A stretch of DNA of 64,000 nucleotides from CALKJU01 sp046349355 (GTDB lineage Bacteria > Pseudomonadota > Alphaproteobacteria > Geminicoccales > Geminicoccaceae). Numbering within the stretch: position 1 is the stretch's first letter; every line of letters begins with the position of its first letter. The position numbers and the translations under genes were made by a program. Shown here piece after piece: positions 36,409 through 45,064 of this stretch. A model generated the notes under the pieces. That model had not been told where the DNA came from. It searched no databases and saw nothing but the letters and a program-made list of their open reading frames with translations. The stretch spans positions 124,001-188,000 of the forward strand of contig JAXMCM010000014.1 of assembly GCA_046349355.1 (NCBI GenBank). The letters are read 5' to 3'.

Positions 36409-37203
36409 ATGAAGCTTACCGACGCCCAGCTCCGCGAGTTCGACGACCTCGGCTACCTGTTCCTGCCGGGTGCGTTCAGCGAGGAGGAGGTGGCGCTGCT
36501 TCGCCGCGAGGCGGAAGGCATCTACCGGACCGATCGCCAGGAAGTCTGGCGCGAGAAGTCGGGAGCGCCGCGGACGGCCTTTGCCGCGCACACCTACAAC
36601 GCCGCCTTCGGCCTGCTCGGCCGTGACGCCCGCCTCGTCGAGCCGGTGCAGCAGCTGTTCGGCGAGCCGGTGTACATGCACCAGTTCAAGATCAACGCCA
36701 AGGCGCCGTTCGACGGCGAGGTCTGGCAGTGGCACCAGGATTACGGCACCTGGGCCCGCGACGACGGCATGCCCGAGGCCCGGGCGATGAACATCGCCGT
36801 GTTCCTCGACGAGGTCATGGCCATCAACGGCCCGCTGATGCTGATCCCGCGCTCGCACAAGCAGGGCGTACTGGCCGCCGGCCACGACCGGGCGACGACC
36901 TCCTACCCCTTGTGGACGCTCGACAACGCGACCGTGTCCAGGCTCGCCGAGGCGGCTCCCATCGTGGCGCCCACCGGCCGGCCCGGCGGCGTGCTGATGT
37001 TCCACGGCAACCTGGTCCACGCCTCGCCGCCGAACATCACGCCCTACCCGCGCAAGATCGTCTACCTGACCCTGTGCGCGGTCTCGAACCACATCCGCAA
37101 GCCGACCCGGCCGGAGTGGATCGCTCACCAGGACTTCGCCCCGATCGTGCCGGCGCGGGAGGGTGCCCTGCTGGAGATGGCCCGCGGGCGGGCCGCCGCC
37201 TGA
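36409..37203 (+). CDS. Phytanoyl-CoA dioxygenase (PhyH) family protein
   Basis: The 264-aa Fe(II)/2-oxoglutarate-dependent dioxygenase has iron ligands in WQWHQDYGTW (H-x-D) and the distal His in MFHGNLVHASPPN, followed by a 2-oxoglutarate-binding Arg in YPRKIVYLTL. The stretch WHQDYGTWARDDGMPEARAMN resembles ectoine- and proline-hydroxylase-like PhyH enzymes (HSDFETW..EDGMP in EctD). It is not EctD by sequence, and no ectoine genes are near. GGGAGG lies a few bases before ATG 36409. It is convergent with the Lrp-type regulator gene. Confidence 0.88.
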   Translation: MKLTDAQLREFDDLGYLFLPGAFSEEEVALLRREAEGIYRTDRQEVWREKSGAPRTAFAAHTYNAAFGLLGRDARLVEPVQQLFGEPVYMHQFKINAKAPFDGEVWQWHQDYGTWARDDGMPEARAMNIAVFLDEVMAINGPLMLIPRSHKQGVLAAGHDRATTSYPLWTLDNATVSRLAEAAPIVAPTGRPGGVLMFHGNLVHASPPNITPYPRKIVYLTLCAVSNHIRKPTRPEWIAHQDFAPIVPAREGALLEMARGRAAA

Positions 37204-37206
37204 GCC

Positions 37207-37686
37207 TTAGCCCAGTTGATCGAGGGGCAGCGCCGCGGCGGGCTTGACCTGCCGCATGGCGAAGCTCGTGCGGATGTCCCTCACCCCCGGCAGCTTCAGC
37301 AGCCGGCCGAGCAGCAGGCGCTCGTAGGCGGCGAGGTCCGGCAGGACGACCTCGAGCAGGAAGTCCGCCTCGCCTGAGACGAGGTGACAGGCGACGACCT
37401 CGGGCATCGCCCGCAGGGCCTCCTGCACTTCGGCCGCGCGCTCGTCATGATGCGCCTCGATGCGGATCGCGACGAAAGCGGTCAGGCCCAGGCCGACTTT
37501 GGTCCGGTCGAGCAGCGCCCGATAGCCGGCGATCACGCCGTCCTCCTCGAGCCGGCGCACCCGACGCAGGCAGGGCGACGGCGACAGCCCGACACGCTCC
37601 GCAAGGGCGACGTTGCTCAGCCGACCGTCGGCCTGCAGCTCGCGCAGGATTCGCACATCGATCGCGTCCAGAGGCGTCGGCGGCAT
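37207..37686 (-). CDS. mdeR: Lrp/AsnC-family regulator, MdeR-like
   Basis: The 159-aa protein has an N-terminal winged helix (LDAIDVRILRELQADGRLSNVALAERVGLSPSPCLRRVRRLEEDGVI) and a C-terminal RAM ligand-binding domain (FVAIRIEAHHDERAAEVQEAL … DFLLEVVLPDL). It is divergent from the methionine gamma-lyase gene 127 bp away, the layout known for mdeR–mdeA–mdeB of Pseudomonas putida, where an Lrp-type protein controls methionine gamma-lyase. The symbol is given by that synteny; the ligand, presumably methionine or a related amino acid, is inferred. Confidence 0.85.
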   Translation of the reverse strand: MPPTPLDAIDVRILRELQADGRLSNVALAERVGLSPSPCLRRVRRLEEDGVIAGYRALLDRTKVGLGLTAFVAIRIEAHHDERAAEVQEALRAMPEVVACHLVSGEADFLLEVVLPDLAAYERLLLGRLLKLPGVRDIRTSFAMRQVKPAAALPLDQLG

Positions 37687-37813
37687 GATCTGCTCTCCAT
37701 GTGGCGGAGGCTGGCAGATTGTTGCGCAAGACTGCGGCTGTCCGCCCCACTTCGCAAGGACATGCGCAGCCTCCCCGGGGCATAAGCTGGCCGGTCAGCC
37801 ACGGGAGCCCTGC
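37687..37813. promoter_or_regulatory. mdeR/mdeA divergent promoter with candidate Lrp-type sites
   Basis: This 127-bp divergent region holds a perfect palindrome TTGCGCAA at 37721–37728 and a related TTCGCAAG at 37751–37758. The two are about 30 bp (three helical turns) apart, as often seen for Lrp/AsnC octamers that wrap DNA. A weak GGGAG ribosome site precedes the mdeA ATG. No SAM-riboswitch-like fold is evident. Confidence 0.4.
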
Positions 37814-39031
37814 ATGTCCTCCGACGCCGCCCTCGGTCTCGCCACCCGCGCCATCCACCACGGCTACGATCCGCTCTCGCACCAGGGCGCCCTGACGCCG
37901 CCGGTCTACATGACCTCGACCTTCGCCTTCCCGGACGGGGCCAGCGGCGGCCGGCGCTTCGGCGGCGAGGAGCAGGGCTACATCTACACCCGCATCGGCA
38001 ATCCGACGGTGGCCCTGCTCGAGGCCAAGCTGGCTGCGCTGGAGGGTGGCGAGACGGCGCTGGCGACGGCGTCCGGCATGGGTGCAATCACCGCCGCGGC
38101 CTGGACCCTGGTGTCGCCCGGCGACGAGATCCTCGTCGACCACACGCTCTACGGCTGCACCTTCGCGTTCATGGAGCACGGCCTCGGCCGCTTCGGCGTG
38201 CGCGTGCGCCATGTCGACCTCACCGATCCCGCCAACCTCGAGCAGGCGATCGGCCCCCACACCCGGCTGGTCTACTTCGAGACTCCGGCCAACCCGAACA
38301 TGCGCTTGGTCGACATCGCCGCCGTTAGCGCCATCGCCCATGCGCACGGTGCCCTGGTGATGGTCGACAACACCTACTGCACGCCGGTGCTGCAGCGGCC
38401 GCTGGCGCTGGGTGCCGACCTCGTTGTCCACTCCGCGACCAAGTACCTGGGCGGGCACGGCGACTTGATGGCCGGCGCGGTCGTCGGCAGCGCCGAGCTG
38501 ATCCGCCGGATCCGCCTGTTCGGGCTGAAGGACATGACCGGCGCCGTGCTCGGCCCGTTCGAGGCCTTCCTCGTGATGCGCGGCCTCAAGACGCTGGAGC
38601 TGCGCATGCAGCGCCATTGCAGCTCCGCCCTCGCGGTGGCCCATCAGCTGGAGGCGCATCCGGCCGTCGCCGCCGTCCACTATCCCGGCCTGCCCGCCTC
38701 GCCGCAGCATGCGCTGGCCTGCCGGCAGATGGCGGCCTTCGGCGGGATGATCGCCTTCGAGCTCGACGGCGGCATGGCGGCCGGCCTCGCCTTCATGGAT
38801 GCGCTGCGCCTCGTGGTCCGCGCGGTGAGCCTCGGCGATGCCGAATCGCTGGTGCAGCACCCGGCCAGCATGACGCATTCGACCTACACCGCCGAGGAGC
38901 GGGCCAAGTTCGGCATTTCCGACGGGCTGGTGCGCCTTTCCGTGGGGCTCGAAACCCTCGCCGACCTGCAGGCGGACATTGGCCAGGCGCTCGATGCGGC
39001 CTACACCTTGAGACAACGCAGAGCGGCATGA
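37814..39031 (+). CDS. mdeA: L-methionine gamma-lyase
   Basis: The 405-aa PLP enzyme of the Cys/Met-metabolism family splits methionine to methanethiol, ammonia and 2-oxobutyrate. DHTLYGCTFAFMEHGLGRFG has the Tyr and the diagnostic Cys (equivalent to Cys116 of P. putida MGL) that separate true methionine gamma-lyases from cystathionine lyases. The PLP lysine is in VVHSATKYLGGHGD. YIYTRIGNPT is the phosphate-binding region of the neighbouring subunit. ATG 37814 follows GGGAG. The operon with an E1-type dehydrogenase 10 bp downstream supports the assignment. Confidence 0.93.
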   Translation: MSSDAALGLATRAIHHGYDPLSHQGALTPPVYMTSTFAFPDGASGGRRFGGEEQGYIYTRIGNPTVALLEAKLAALEGGETALATASGMGAITAAAWTLVSPGDEILVDHTLYGCTFAFMEHGLGRFGVRVRHVDLTDPANLEQAIGPHTRLVYFETPANPNMRLVDIAAVSAIAHAHGALVMVDNTYCTPVLQRPLALGADLVVHSATKYLGGHGDLMAGAVVGSAELIRRIRLFGLKDMTGAVLGPFEAFLVMRGLKTLELRMQRHCSSALAVAHQLEAHPAVAAVHYPGLPASPQHALACRQMAAFGGMIAFELDGGMAAGLAFMDALRLVVRAVSLGDAESLVQHPASMTHSTYTAEERAKFGISDGLVRLSVGLETLADLQADIGQALDAAYTLRQRRAA

Positions 39032-39041
39032 GGGGGCAGGC

Positions 39042-41375
39042 ATGGCGGCTGTGATCGACAAGGCGACGGCGGCGACGCGGGAGCGGCTGGCGCTGCTCCA
39101 GGCGATCGAGCGCAAGCTGCTCTGGCTGTCGAGCTGGACGATCCACAACGCCAACCATGTCCGGCCCTCGCGCGACAAGCTGAAGGTCGGCGGCCACCAG
39201 GCGTCCTGCGCCTCGGTGGCGACGATCATGACGGCGCTGTGGTTCGACGTGCTGCGGCCCGGCGACCGGGTCGCGGTCAAGCCGCACGCCAGCCCGATCT
39301 ACCACGCCGCCCAGTACCTCCTGGGCCTCGAGCCGGTCGAGCGGCTGCAGCGCTTCCGCGCACTCGGCGGGGCGCAGTCCTATCCGTCGCGCACCAAGGA
39401 CCATCCGGGCGTCGACTTCTCGACCGGCTCGGTCGGCCTGGGTGCGGCGATGACCCTCTTCGCCTCGCTGACCCAGGACTATGTCCGCCTGCACGGCATG
39501 GTGCCGAGCGACGCGCCGCCCGGGCGGATGATCGCCATCGTCGGCGACGCCGAGCTCGACGAGGGCAATGTCTACGAGGCCCTGCTGGAGGGCTGGAAGT
39601 ACGACGTCCGCAATCTCTGGTGGGTGATCGACTACAACCGCCAGAGCCTCGACCGCGTGGTGCCGGAGCGGCTGTTCCAGAAGATCGAGCAGTTCTTCGC
39701 CACCGTCGGCTGGGAGGTGGTGACCATCAAGTACGGCAAGCGCCTGCAGGCGGCCTTCGACCGGCCGGGCGGCGAGGCCTTGCGCGAGTGGATCGACGCC
39801 TGTCCGAACGACCTCTACAGCGCCCTGACCTTCAAGGGCGGTGCCGCCTGGCGGGCGCATCTGGAGAGCGACCTCGGCCGCAACCCGGCGATCCGCCAGA
39901 TCCTCGACAGCCACGACGACGCCCAGCTCGCCCGGCTGATGACCAACCTCGGCGGCCACGACATCGAGGCGGTCCTCGATGCCTTCAACGGCGTCAAGGA
40001 CGACCGGCCGCGCTGCTTCATCGCCTACACGGTCAAGGGCGCCGGCCTGCCCTTCGCCGGCCACAAGGACAACCATGCCGGGCTGATGAACCCCGACCAG
40101 ATGGCGGCGTTCAAGGCGGCCATGGCGATCCCCGACGGCGAGGAATGGAGCCCCTATGCCGGGCTCGACCTGCCGCGCGAGGCGCTCGACGGCTTCATCG
40201 CGCAGGTGCCGTGGCGCCAGCGCGAGGTGAAGCACAAGGCCGAGCCCGTGCCCCTGCCGGCGATCCTCCCGGCCGGCCGTGCCAGCGGCCGAAGCTCCAC
40301 CCAGGAAGCCTTCGGCCGGATCATGGGCGAGCTCGCCAAGAGCGACCTGCCGCTGGCCGACCGCCTCGTCACCACCTCGCCCGACGTCACCGTCTCGACC
40401 AATCTCGGCGCCTGGGTCACCCGGCGCGGCGTGTTCAATCGCAAGGAGCACGAGGACGTCTTCCGCGCCCAGCAGGTCACCTCGCCGACCGTCTGGCGCG
40501 AGAGCGTCACCGGCCAGCATGTCGAGCTGGGCATCGCCGAGAACAACCTGTTCCTGGCCCTCGCCGCGCTTGGCCTGTCGCACGACGTGTTCGGTGCACG
40601 CCTGCTGCCGGTGGGTACCCTCTACGACCCGTTCATCAACCGCGGCCTCGATGCCCTGATCTACGCCTGCTACCAGGGGGCGCGCTTCCTGCTGGTGGCG
40701 ACCCCGTCCGGCGTGTCGCTGGCGCCGGAAGGCGGGGCGCACCAGTCGATCGGCACGCCGCTGGTCGGCATGAGCCAGCCGGGCCTCACCTACTTCGAGC
40801 CGGCCTATGCCGACGAGCTGGCGGTGATCATGGGCTGGGCCTTCGGCCACCTGCAGGCGCCGGACGGCGGCTCGGTCTACCTGCGCCTGACCACCCGGCA
40901 GATCGCCCAACCCGAGCGCGAGCTGGACGAGCGGCTGCGCCAGCAGATCCTCGCCGGCGCCTACTGGCTGCGACGGCCGTCAGGTGCTGCCGACCTCGCC
41001 ATCGCCTTCACCGGCACCGTGGCGCCGGAGGTCCTGGAGGCCGCCGGAGAGCTGGCCGACGACCTGCCGGGGCTGGGCATCCTCAACGTCACCTCGGCCG
41101 ACCGCCTGCACGCCGACTGGCGCGCCCGCGGCGATGTCTCGCACGCCGCTTCGCTGCTCGCCGAACTGGCGCCCGACGCGCCGCTGGTCACGATCTGTGA
41201 CGGCCATCCCCTGACGCTGTCATGGCTGGGCTCGGTCGGGGCGCGGCCGGTGCGGTCGCTGGGGGTCGAGGCGTTCGGCCAGTCGGCCGACATCCCGGAC
41301 CTCTACGGCGTGCTGCGGCTCGATGCCGAGGCGATCCTCGATGCCTGTGCGGAGGCGCTGCACGCCCGCCGCTGA
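39042..41375 (+). CDS. mdeB: 2-oxobutyrate/2-oxoacid dehydrogenase E1 component (AceE-like, MdeB)
   Basis: The 777-aa homodimeric-type E1 is related to AceE. HNANHVRPSRDKLKVGGHQASCAS and the TPP/Mg loop GDAELDEGNVYEALLEGWKYDVRNLWWVI lie in the first half. The transketolase-like middle (HVELGIAENNLFLALAALGLS) and C-terminal domains follow. It is shorter than E. coli AceE (about 890 aa) but lacks no obvious domain. It lies 10 bp after mdeA, as mdeB does in P. putida, where the product acts on the 2-oxobutyrate released by the lyase. No E2 or E3 gene is adjacent, so it probably shares those of another complex. Confidence 0.87.
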   Translation: MAAVIDKATAATRERLALLQAIERKLLWLSSWTIHNANHVRPSRDKLKVGGHQASCASVATIMTALWFDVLRPGDRVAVKPHASPIYHAAQYLLGLEPVERLQRFRALGGAQSYPSRTKDHPGVDFSTGSVGLGAAMTLFASLTQDYVRLHGMVPSDAPPGRMIAIVGDAELDEGNVYEALLEGWKYDVRNLWWVIDYNRQSLDRVVPERLFQKIEQFFATVGWEVVTIKYGKRLQAAFDRPGGEALREWIDACPNDLYSALTFKGGAAWRAHLESDLGRNPAIRQILDSHDDAQLARLMTNLGGHDIEAVLDAFNGVKDDRPRCFIAYTVKGAGLPFAGHKDNHAGLMNPDQMAAFKAAMAIPDGEEWSPYAGLDLPREALDGFIAQVPWRQREVKHKAEPVPLPAILPAGRASGRSSTQEAFGRIMGELAKSDLPLADRLVTTSPDVTVSTNLGAWVTRRGVFNRKEHEDVFRAQQVTSPTVWRESVTGQHVELGIAENNLFLALAALGLSHDVFGARLLPVGTLYDPFINRGLDALIYACYQGARFLLVATPSGVSLAPEGGAHQSIGTPLVGMSQPGLTYFEPAYADELAVIMGWAFGHLQAPDGGSVYLRLTTRQIAQPERELDERLRQQILAGAYWLRRPSGAADLAIAFTGTVAPEVLEAAGELADDLPGLGILNVTSADRLHADWRARGDVSHAASLLAELAPDAPLVTICDGHPLTLSWLGSVGARPVRSLGVEAFGQSADIPDLYGVLRLDAEAILDACAEALHARR

Positions 41376-43100
41376 TCAGCCGCCGGCGGCGGCCTTACGG
41401 TAGGCTCGCCAGCCGCCGAAGGCGGTGATGTCCTCGGCGGCGGCCAGCGCCGCGGGCTCGCAGACGAAGCCCTTGACCCAGCTGCCGCCGGCGAGCTCGA
41501 GGCTGCCGATGGCGAGCGGCGGCGGCACCCGGGCGACGAAGCGCCCGAAGGCCTCGGCGGTCAGCGCGTAGGTCTCGACCTCGATGGCGGCACCGCCGGA
41601 CTCGACCCGGACGATCCCGGGCTTCGGCGGCCGGGTCCCGCTCAGCGCATAGAGCCGGTAGGTCGGGGCCGTCGTCGTGCGGCGCAGGCGCGGCGCGCCT
41701 TCCAGCTCGTGGTGCAGCGGCTGGCCCTCGAGATGGGCGCCGACGACGGCCAGCTCGATCGTTCCCTGCCAGGCGGCCCCCAGCTCCAGCAGCGACAGGT
41801 CGGTCATCGGCGCCGCGATCAGCGTCACGCCGAAGGGCATGCCGTCGTCGCGGAAGCCGGCCGGCACGGCGATGGCGGCGAGGTCGAGCAGGTTGACGAA
41901 GTTGGTGTAGGTGCCGAGCCGGGTGTTCGGGCCCAGCGGGTCGGCCTCGAGGTCGGCCAGCGTCGGGATGGTGGGCGCCGTGGGCACCAGCAGCACGTCG
42001 ATCCCGGCGAGGATCGCATCGCAGCGCCGCCGCAGCGTCTCGTGCCGGTACATCGCCTTGAAGGCGTCGCTCGCCAGCATCCCGGCAGCACCGCCGATGA
42101 TCCGGCGCGTGGTCGGATGCACGGCGTCCGGATTGGCCGCGATGTAGTCGCCGACCGCGGCGTAGCGCTCGGCGACCCAGGGGCCGGCGTAGAGCGAGGC
42201 CGCGATCTCGGCGAAGGGCGCGAAGTCGACGGCGACGACCGTGGCCCCCAGCGCCCGCGCCCGCTCGACCGCACCGGCATAGAGGCGGGCATAGCCGGCA
42301 TCGCCGAAGAACTCGGGCTCGGTCGGGACGCCGACGCGAAGCCCCGTCCAGCCCGGCAGCGAAGCTGCGGCGAACGGCCGTCCGTACGGCTCTTGCGCGG
42401 TCGAGCCGACCGCCGCTTCGAAGGCGGCGCGTGCATCCTCGGCGCTGCGGGCGAAGATCGAGACGCAGTCGAGCGAGCGGCAGGCGGGGACGACGCCCTC
42501 GTTCGAGAGAATCCCGCGGCTGGGCTTGAGCCCGACGAGGTTGTTGAAGCCTGCCGGGACCCGGCCCGAGCCGGCGGTGTCGGTGCCCAGCGCGAACATC
42601 GCCAGCCCGCGCGCCACGGCGATGGCCGACCCGGAGCTCGAGCCGCCGGGGACATAGCGCGCATCGAAGGCGTTGCGCGGCACGCCGTAGGCCGAGCGGA
42701 CGCCGACCAGGCCCGTGGCGAACTGGTCGAGGTTGGTCTTGCCGACGGCGATGGCGCCGGCGTCGAGCAGGCGCTGAACGACGACCGAATTGCGGTCCGG
42801 GCTGTAGGCGAAGCCCGGGCAGGCGGCCGTCGTCGGCATGCCGGCGACGTCGATGTTGTCCTTCACCGCGAAGGGGATGCCGAACAGGGGCAGCAACGAA
42901 CGAGCCCCTGTCGGCAACGCCTCGAGCTCGGCGGCGCGCCGCCGCAGCGCGGCCGCGTCCGGGGCGGTGATCCAGATCGCCGGATCGCCGACCTCGGCAT
43001 TGCGGGCGAGCACCGCCTCGACGACGGCCGTGGGCGTCACCGAGCCGGCGATGCAGGCGGCCCGCAGCTGGGCGACACTCAGGGACAAGGGATCGGGCAT
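41376..43100 (-). CDS. atzF: Allophanate hydrolase (AtzF type)
   Basis: The 574-aa protein has an amidase-signature domain (~1–440): Lys in FAVKDNID, GGSSSGSA and nucleophile Ser in GTDTAGSGRVPAG. The C-terminal domain (~455–574: TYRLYALSGTRPPKPGIVRVE … GSWVKGFVCEP) is the second, decarboxylation-linked domain of AtzF/DUR1 allophanate hydrolases. It converts allophanate to ammonia and carbon dioxide. ATG 43100 with CGGAG upstream is chosen over longer GC-filler frames. It is divergent from the biuret hydrolase gene, which supplies allophanate; no urea carboxylase is nearby. Confidence 0.93.
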   Translation of the reverse strand: MPDPLSLSVAQLRAACIAGSVTPTAVVEAVLARNAEVGDPAIWITAPDAAALRRRAAELEALPTGARSLLPLFGIPFAVKDNIDVAGMPTTAACPGFAYSPDRNSVVVQRLLDAGAIAVGKTNLDQFATGLVGVRSAYGVPRNAFDARYVPGGSSSGSAIAVARGLAMFALGTDTAGSGRVPAGFNNLVGLKPSRGILSNEGVVPACRSLDCVSIFARSAEDARAAFEAAVGSTAQEPYGRPFAAASLPGWTGLRVGVPTEPEFFGDAGYARLYAGAVERARALGATVVAVDFAPFAEIAASLYAGPWVAERYAAVGDYIAANPDAVHPTTRRIIGGAAGMLASDAFKAMYRHETLRRRCDAILAGIDVLLVPTAPTIPTLADLEADPLGPNTRLGTYTNFVNLLDLAAIAVPAGFRDDGMPFGVTLIAAPMTDLSLLELGAAWQGTIELAVVGAHLEGQPLHHELEGAPRLRRTTTAPTYRLYALSGTRPPKPGIVRVESGGAAIEVETYALTAEAFGRFVARVPPPLAIGSLELAGGSWVKGFVCEPAALAAAEDITAFGGWRAYRKAAAGG

Positions 43101-43313
43101 GGTGGCTCCGGGCGTTGACGGTGCTGCTCCTGCAATCGGCATGCCCCATGCGCTCCGGCAAGGGCGCCGGCACGAATCTGCCCGCGCAGGCGCCAGCGGC
43201 TGCGGGCTTGTTGGGCAGAAGACGCCTGGGCGCGTTCCCGGGCAAGCCCGGGCGGCCAATGGCACGCCGCTTGCTCAACTGCTGGGCAGCCCGATGCCTC
43301 TGACGGGACCGCC
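43101..43313. promoter_or_regulatory. Divergent promoter region, atzF / biuH
   Basis: This 213-bp gap lies between the divergent starts of atzF and the biuret hydrolase gene and must carry both promoters. No NtrC-type or sigma-54 pattern (GG-N10-GC) stands out, although nitrogen control would be expected. The reading frames across it look like GC-rich filler. Confidence 0.3.
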
Positions 43314-43991
43314 ATGGCGACCATCGAGTCCGATCCCTACCCCTGGCCCTACGACGGCGACCTGCGCCCGGCCAACACGGCGCTGATCGTCATCGACATG
43401 CAGACCGACTTCTGCGGCAAGGGCGGCTACGTCGACAGCATGGGCTACGACCTGTCGCTGACCCGCGCCCCGATCGGGCCGATCAGCCGGGTGCTCGCCG
43501 CCATGCGCGAGAAGGGCTACCACATCATCCACACCCGCGAGGGCCACCGCCCGGACCTCGCCGACCTGCCCGAGAACAAGCGCTGGCGCTCGCAGCGGAT
43601 CGGCGCCGGCATCGGCGACCCGGGCCCCTGCGGCCGCATCCTCGTCCGTGGCGAGCCGGGCTGGGAGATCATCCCCGAGCTGGCGCCGGAGCCCGGCGAG
43701 ATCGTCATCGACAAGCCGGGCAAGGGCAGCTTCTGCGCCACCGACCTCGAGCTGATCCTGCGCACCCGCGGCATCCGCAACATCGCGCTGACCGGCATCA
43801 CCACCGACGTCTGCGTCCACACGACGATGCGCGAGGCCAACGACCGCGGCTTCGAGTGCGTCATTCTCGAGGACTGCTGCGGGGCCACCCTGCGCTCGAA
43901 CCATGATGCCGCCATCCAGATGGTGAAGATGCAGGGCGGCGTGTTCGGTGCCGTCAGCAACAGTGCCGACTTCGTCGCCGGCCTGCCCTGA
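43314..43991 (+). CDS. biuH: Biuret amidohydrolase (isochorismatase-fold)
   Basis: The 225-aa cysteine hydrolase has the triad Asp in VIDMQTDFCGKGGYVD, Lys in IDKPGKGSFCATDLE and Cys in TGITTDVCVHTTMREAND. Long stretches (DPYPWPYDG, KGYHIIHTREGHRPDLADLP, RWRSQRIGAGIGDPGPCGRI) agree, from memory, with biuret hydrolase of rhizobia, which turns biuret into allophanate plus ammonia. The divergent atzF completes the pathway to ammonia and carbon dioxide. It is followed at 24 bp by a second isochorismatase-fold gene. Confidence 0.88.
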   Translation: MATIESDPYPWPYDGDLRPANTALIVIDMQTDFCGKGGYVDSMGYDLSLTRAPIGPISRVLAAMREKGYHIIHTREGHRPDLADLPENKRWRSQRIGAGIGDPGPCGRILVRGEPGWEIIPELAPEPGEIVIDKPGKGSFCATDLELILRTRGIRNIALTGITTDVCVHTTMREANDRGFECVILEDCCGATLRSNHDAAIQMVKMQGGVFGAVSNSADFVAGLP

Positions 43992-44015
43992 GCCCCCAGC
44001 GCGGAGGTCACCCCG

Positions 44016-44684
44016 TTGCCCGCGATCATCGGAGCCCTGCCCTCGCCGTTCGCCTTTCCGGCCGACCGGACGGCGCTGCTGATCATCGACATGCAGCGTG
44101 ACTTCCTCGAGCCCGGCGGCTTCGGCGACACGCTGGGCAACGACGTGTCGCGGCTGCAGGCGATCGTGCCGGCGACGATGCGGCTGCTGGAGGGCTGCCG
44201 GGCGGCCGGCCTGCCGATCATCCACACCCGCGAGTGCCACAGCCCCGACCTCAGCGACTGCCCGCCGGCCAAGCGGCTGCGCGGCGTGCCGTCGCTGCGG
44301 ATCGGCGACCAGGGCCCGATGGGCCGGATCCTGATCCGCGGTGAGCCCGGAGCGGACATCATCGCCGACCTCGCCCCGGCCAAGGGCGAGTTCGTGGTCG
44401 ACAAGCCCGGCAAGGGCTCGTTCTACCGGACCCAGCTCCAGGACCATCTCGACGAGCTGGGTACCACCCACCTGCTGATCGCCGGGGTCACCACCGAGGT
44501 CTGCGTGCAGACCACCATGCGCGAGGCCAACGACCGCGGCTTCGAGTGCCTCCTCGTCGAGGACGCGACCGAAAGCTATTTCCCGCAGTTCAAGGCGGCG
44601 ACCCTTGAGATGGTGCGGGCCCAGGGTGCGATCGTCGGCTGGACGGCCACGGTCGGCGCCACCCTCGAGGCGCTGGAGGTGTGA
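44016..44684 (+). CDS. Second isochorismatase-fold cysteine hydrolase
   Basis: The 222-aa protein is a paralogue of the biuret hydrolase: Asp in IIDMQRDFLEPGGFGD, Lys in VDKPGKGSFYRT and Cys in GVTTEVCVQTTMREANDRG. It lacks the CGKGGYVD and SFCATDL variants of BiuH, so its substrate differs. Triuret or a ureido compound is a reasonable guess given the neighbours. The TTG start at 44016, with GGAGG 8 nt upstream, sits right after biuH. Its stop overlaps the ribosome site of the cupin gene. Other isochorismatase-fold enzymes (nicotinamidase, peroxyureidoacrylate hydrolase) remain possible. Confidence 0.85.
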   Translation: MPAIIGALPSPFAFPADRTALLIIDMQRDFLEPGGFGDTLGNDVSRLQAIVPATMRLLEGCRAAGLPIIHTRECHSPDLSDCPPAKRLRGVPSLRIGDQGPMGRILIRGEPGADIIADLAPAKGEFVVDKPGKGSFYRTQLQDHLDELGTTHLLIAGVTTEVCVQTTMREANDRGFECLLVEDATESYFPQFKAATLEMVRAQGAIVGWTATVGATLEALEV

Positions 44685-44688
44685 GCCG

Positions 44689-45051
44689 GTGATCGCCCTG
44701 CCGAACCTGCTCGACGGCGGCTGGCGCGACCTCGCCTTCGTCCCGTTCCGGCCGGGCATCGTCATCCATCGCCTCTATGGCGACGGCTCCGCCGCGGCGG
44801 CCGCCGTGCTCCGCTACGAGCCGGGCGGTGCGGTGCCGCTGCACGAGCATCTCGGCTACGAGCATGTCATCGTCCTGCACGGTGCCCAGGAAGACGAGAA
44901 CGGCCGCCACGTCGCCGGGGCGGTGATCGTCAACCCGCCGGGCTCGCGGCATTCGGTGCGCTCCCCGGAAGGCTGCGTGGCGCTTCTGATCTGGGAAAAG
45001 CCGATCCGCTTCGTCGAGCCGCCGGTTGCCGGAGCCGGCAGCGCAGCCTAG
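44689..45051 (+). CDS. Cupin-domain protein
   Basis: The 120-aa single cupin barrel has motif 1 PGGAVPLHEHLGYEHVIVLHG with the metal His/His/Glu, and motif 2 VIVNPPGSRHSVRSPEG with the final His. It resembles the ChrR-like or anti-sigma-type sensing cupins as well as small-molecule isomerase cupins. GTG 44689 has GGAGG 8 nt upstream inside the preceding gene, so it is translated with the biuret genes. The role could be sensing or metabolite isomerisation. Confidence 0.82.
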   Translation: MIALPNLLDGGWRDLAFVPFRPGIVIHRLYGDGSAAAAAVLRYEPGGAVPLHEHLGYEHVIVLHGAQEDENGRHVAGAVIVNPPGSRHSVRSPEGCVALLIWEKPIRFVEPPVAGAGSAA

Positions 45052-45064
45052 CCTCCGGTCCGCC

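Noticed and set aside
37687..37813. SAM riboswitch upstream of the methionine genes
   Set aside because: The region is short and shows no SAM-I or SAM-II type paired core; the palindromes fit protein binding better.
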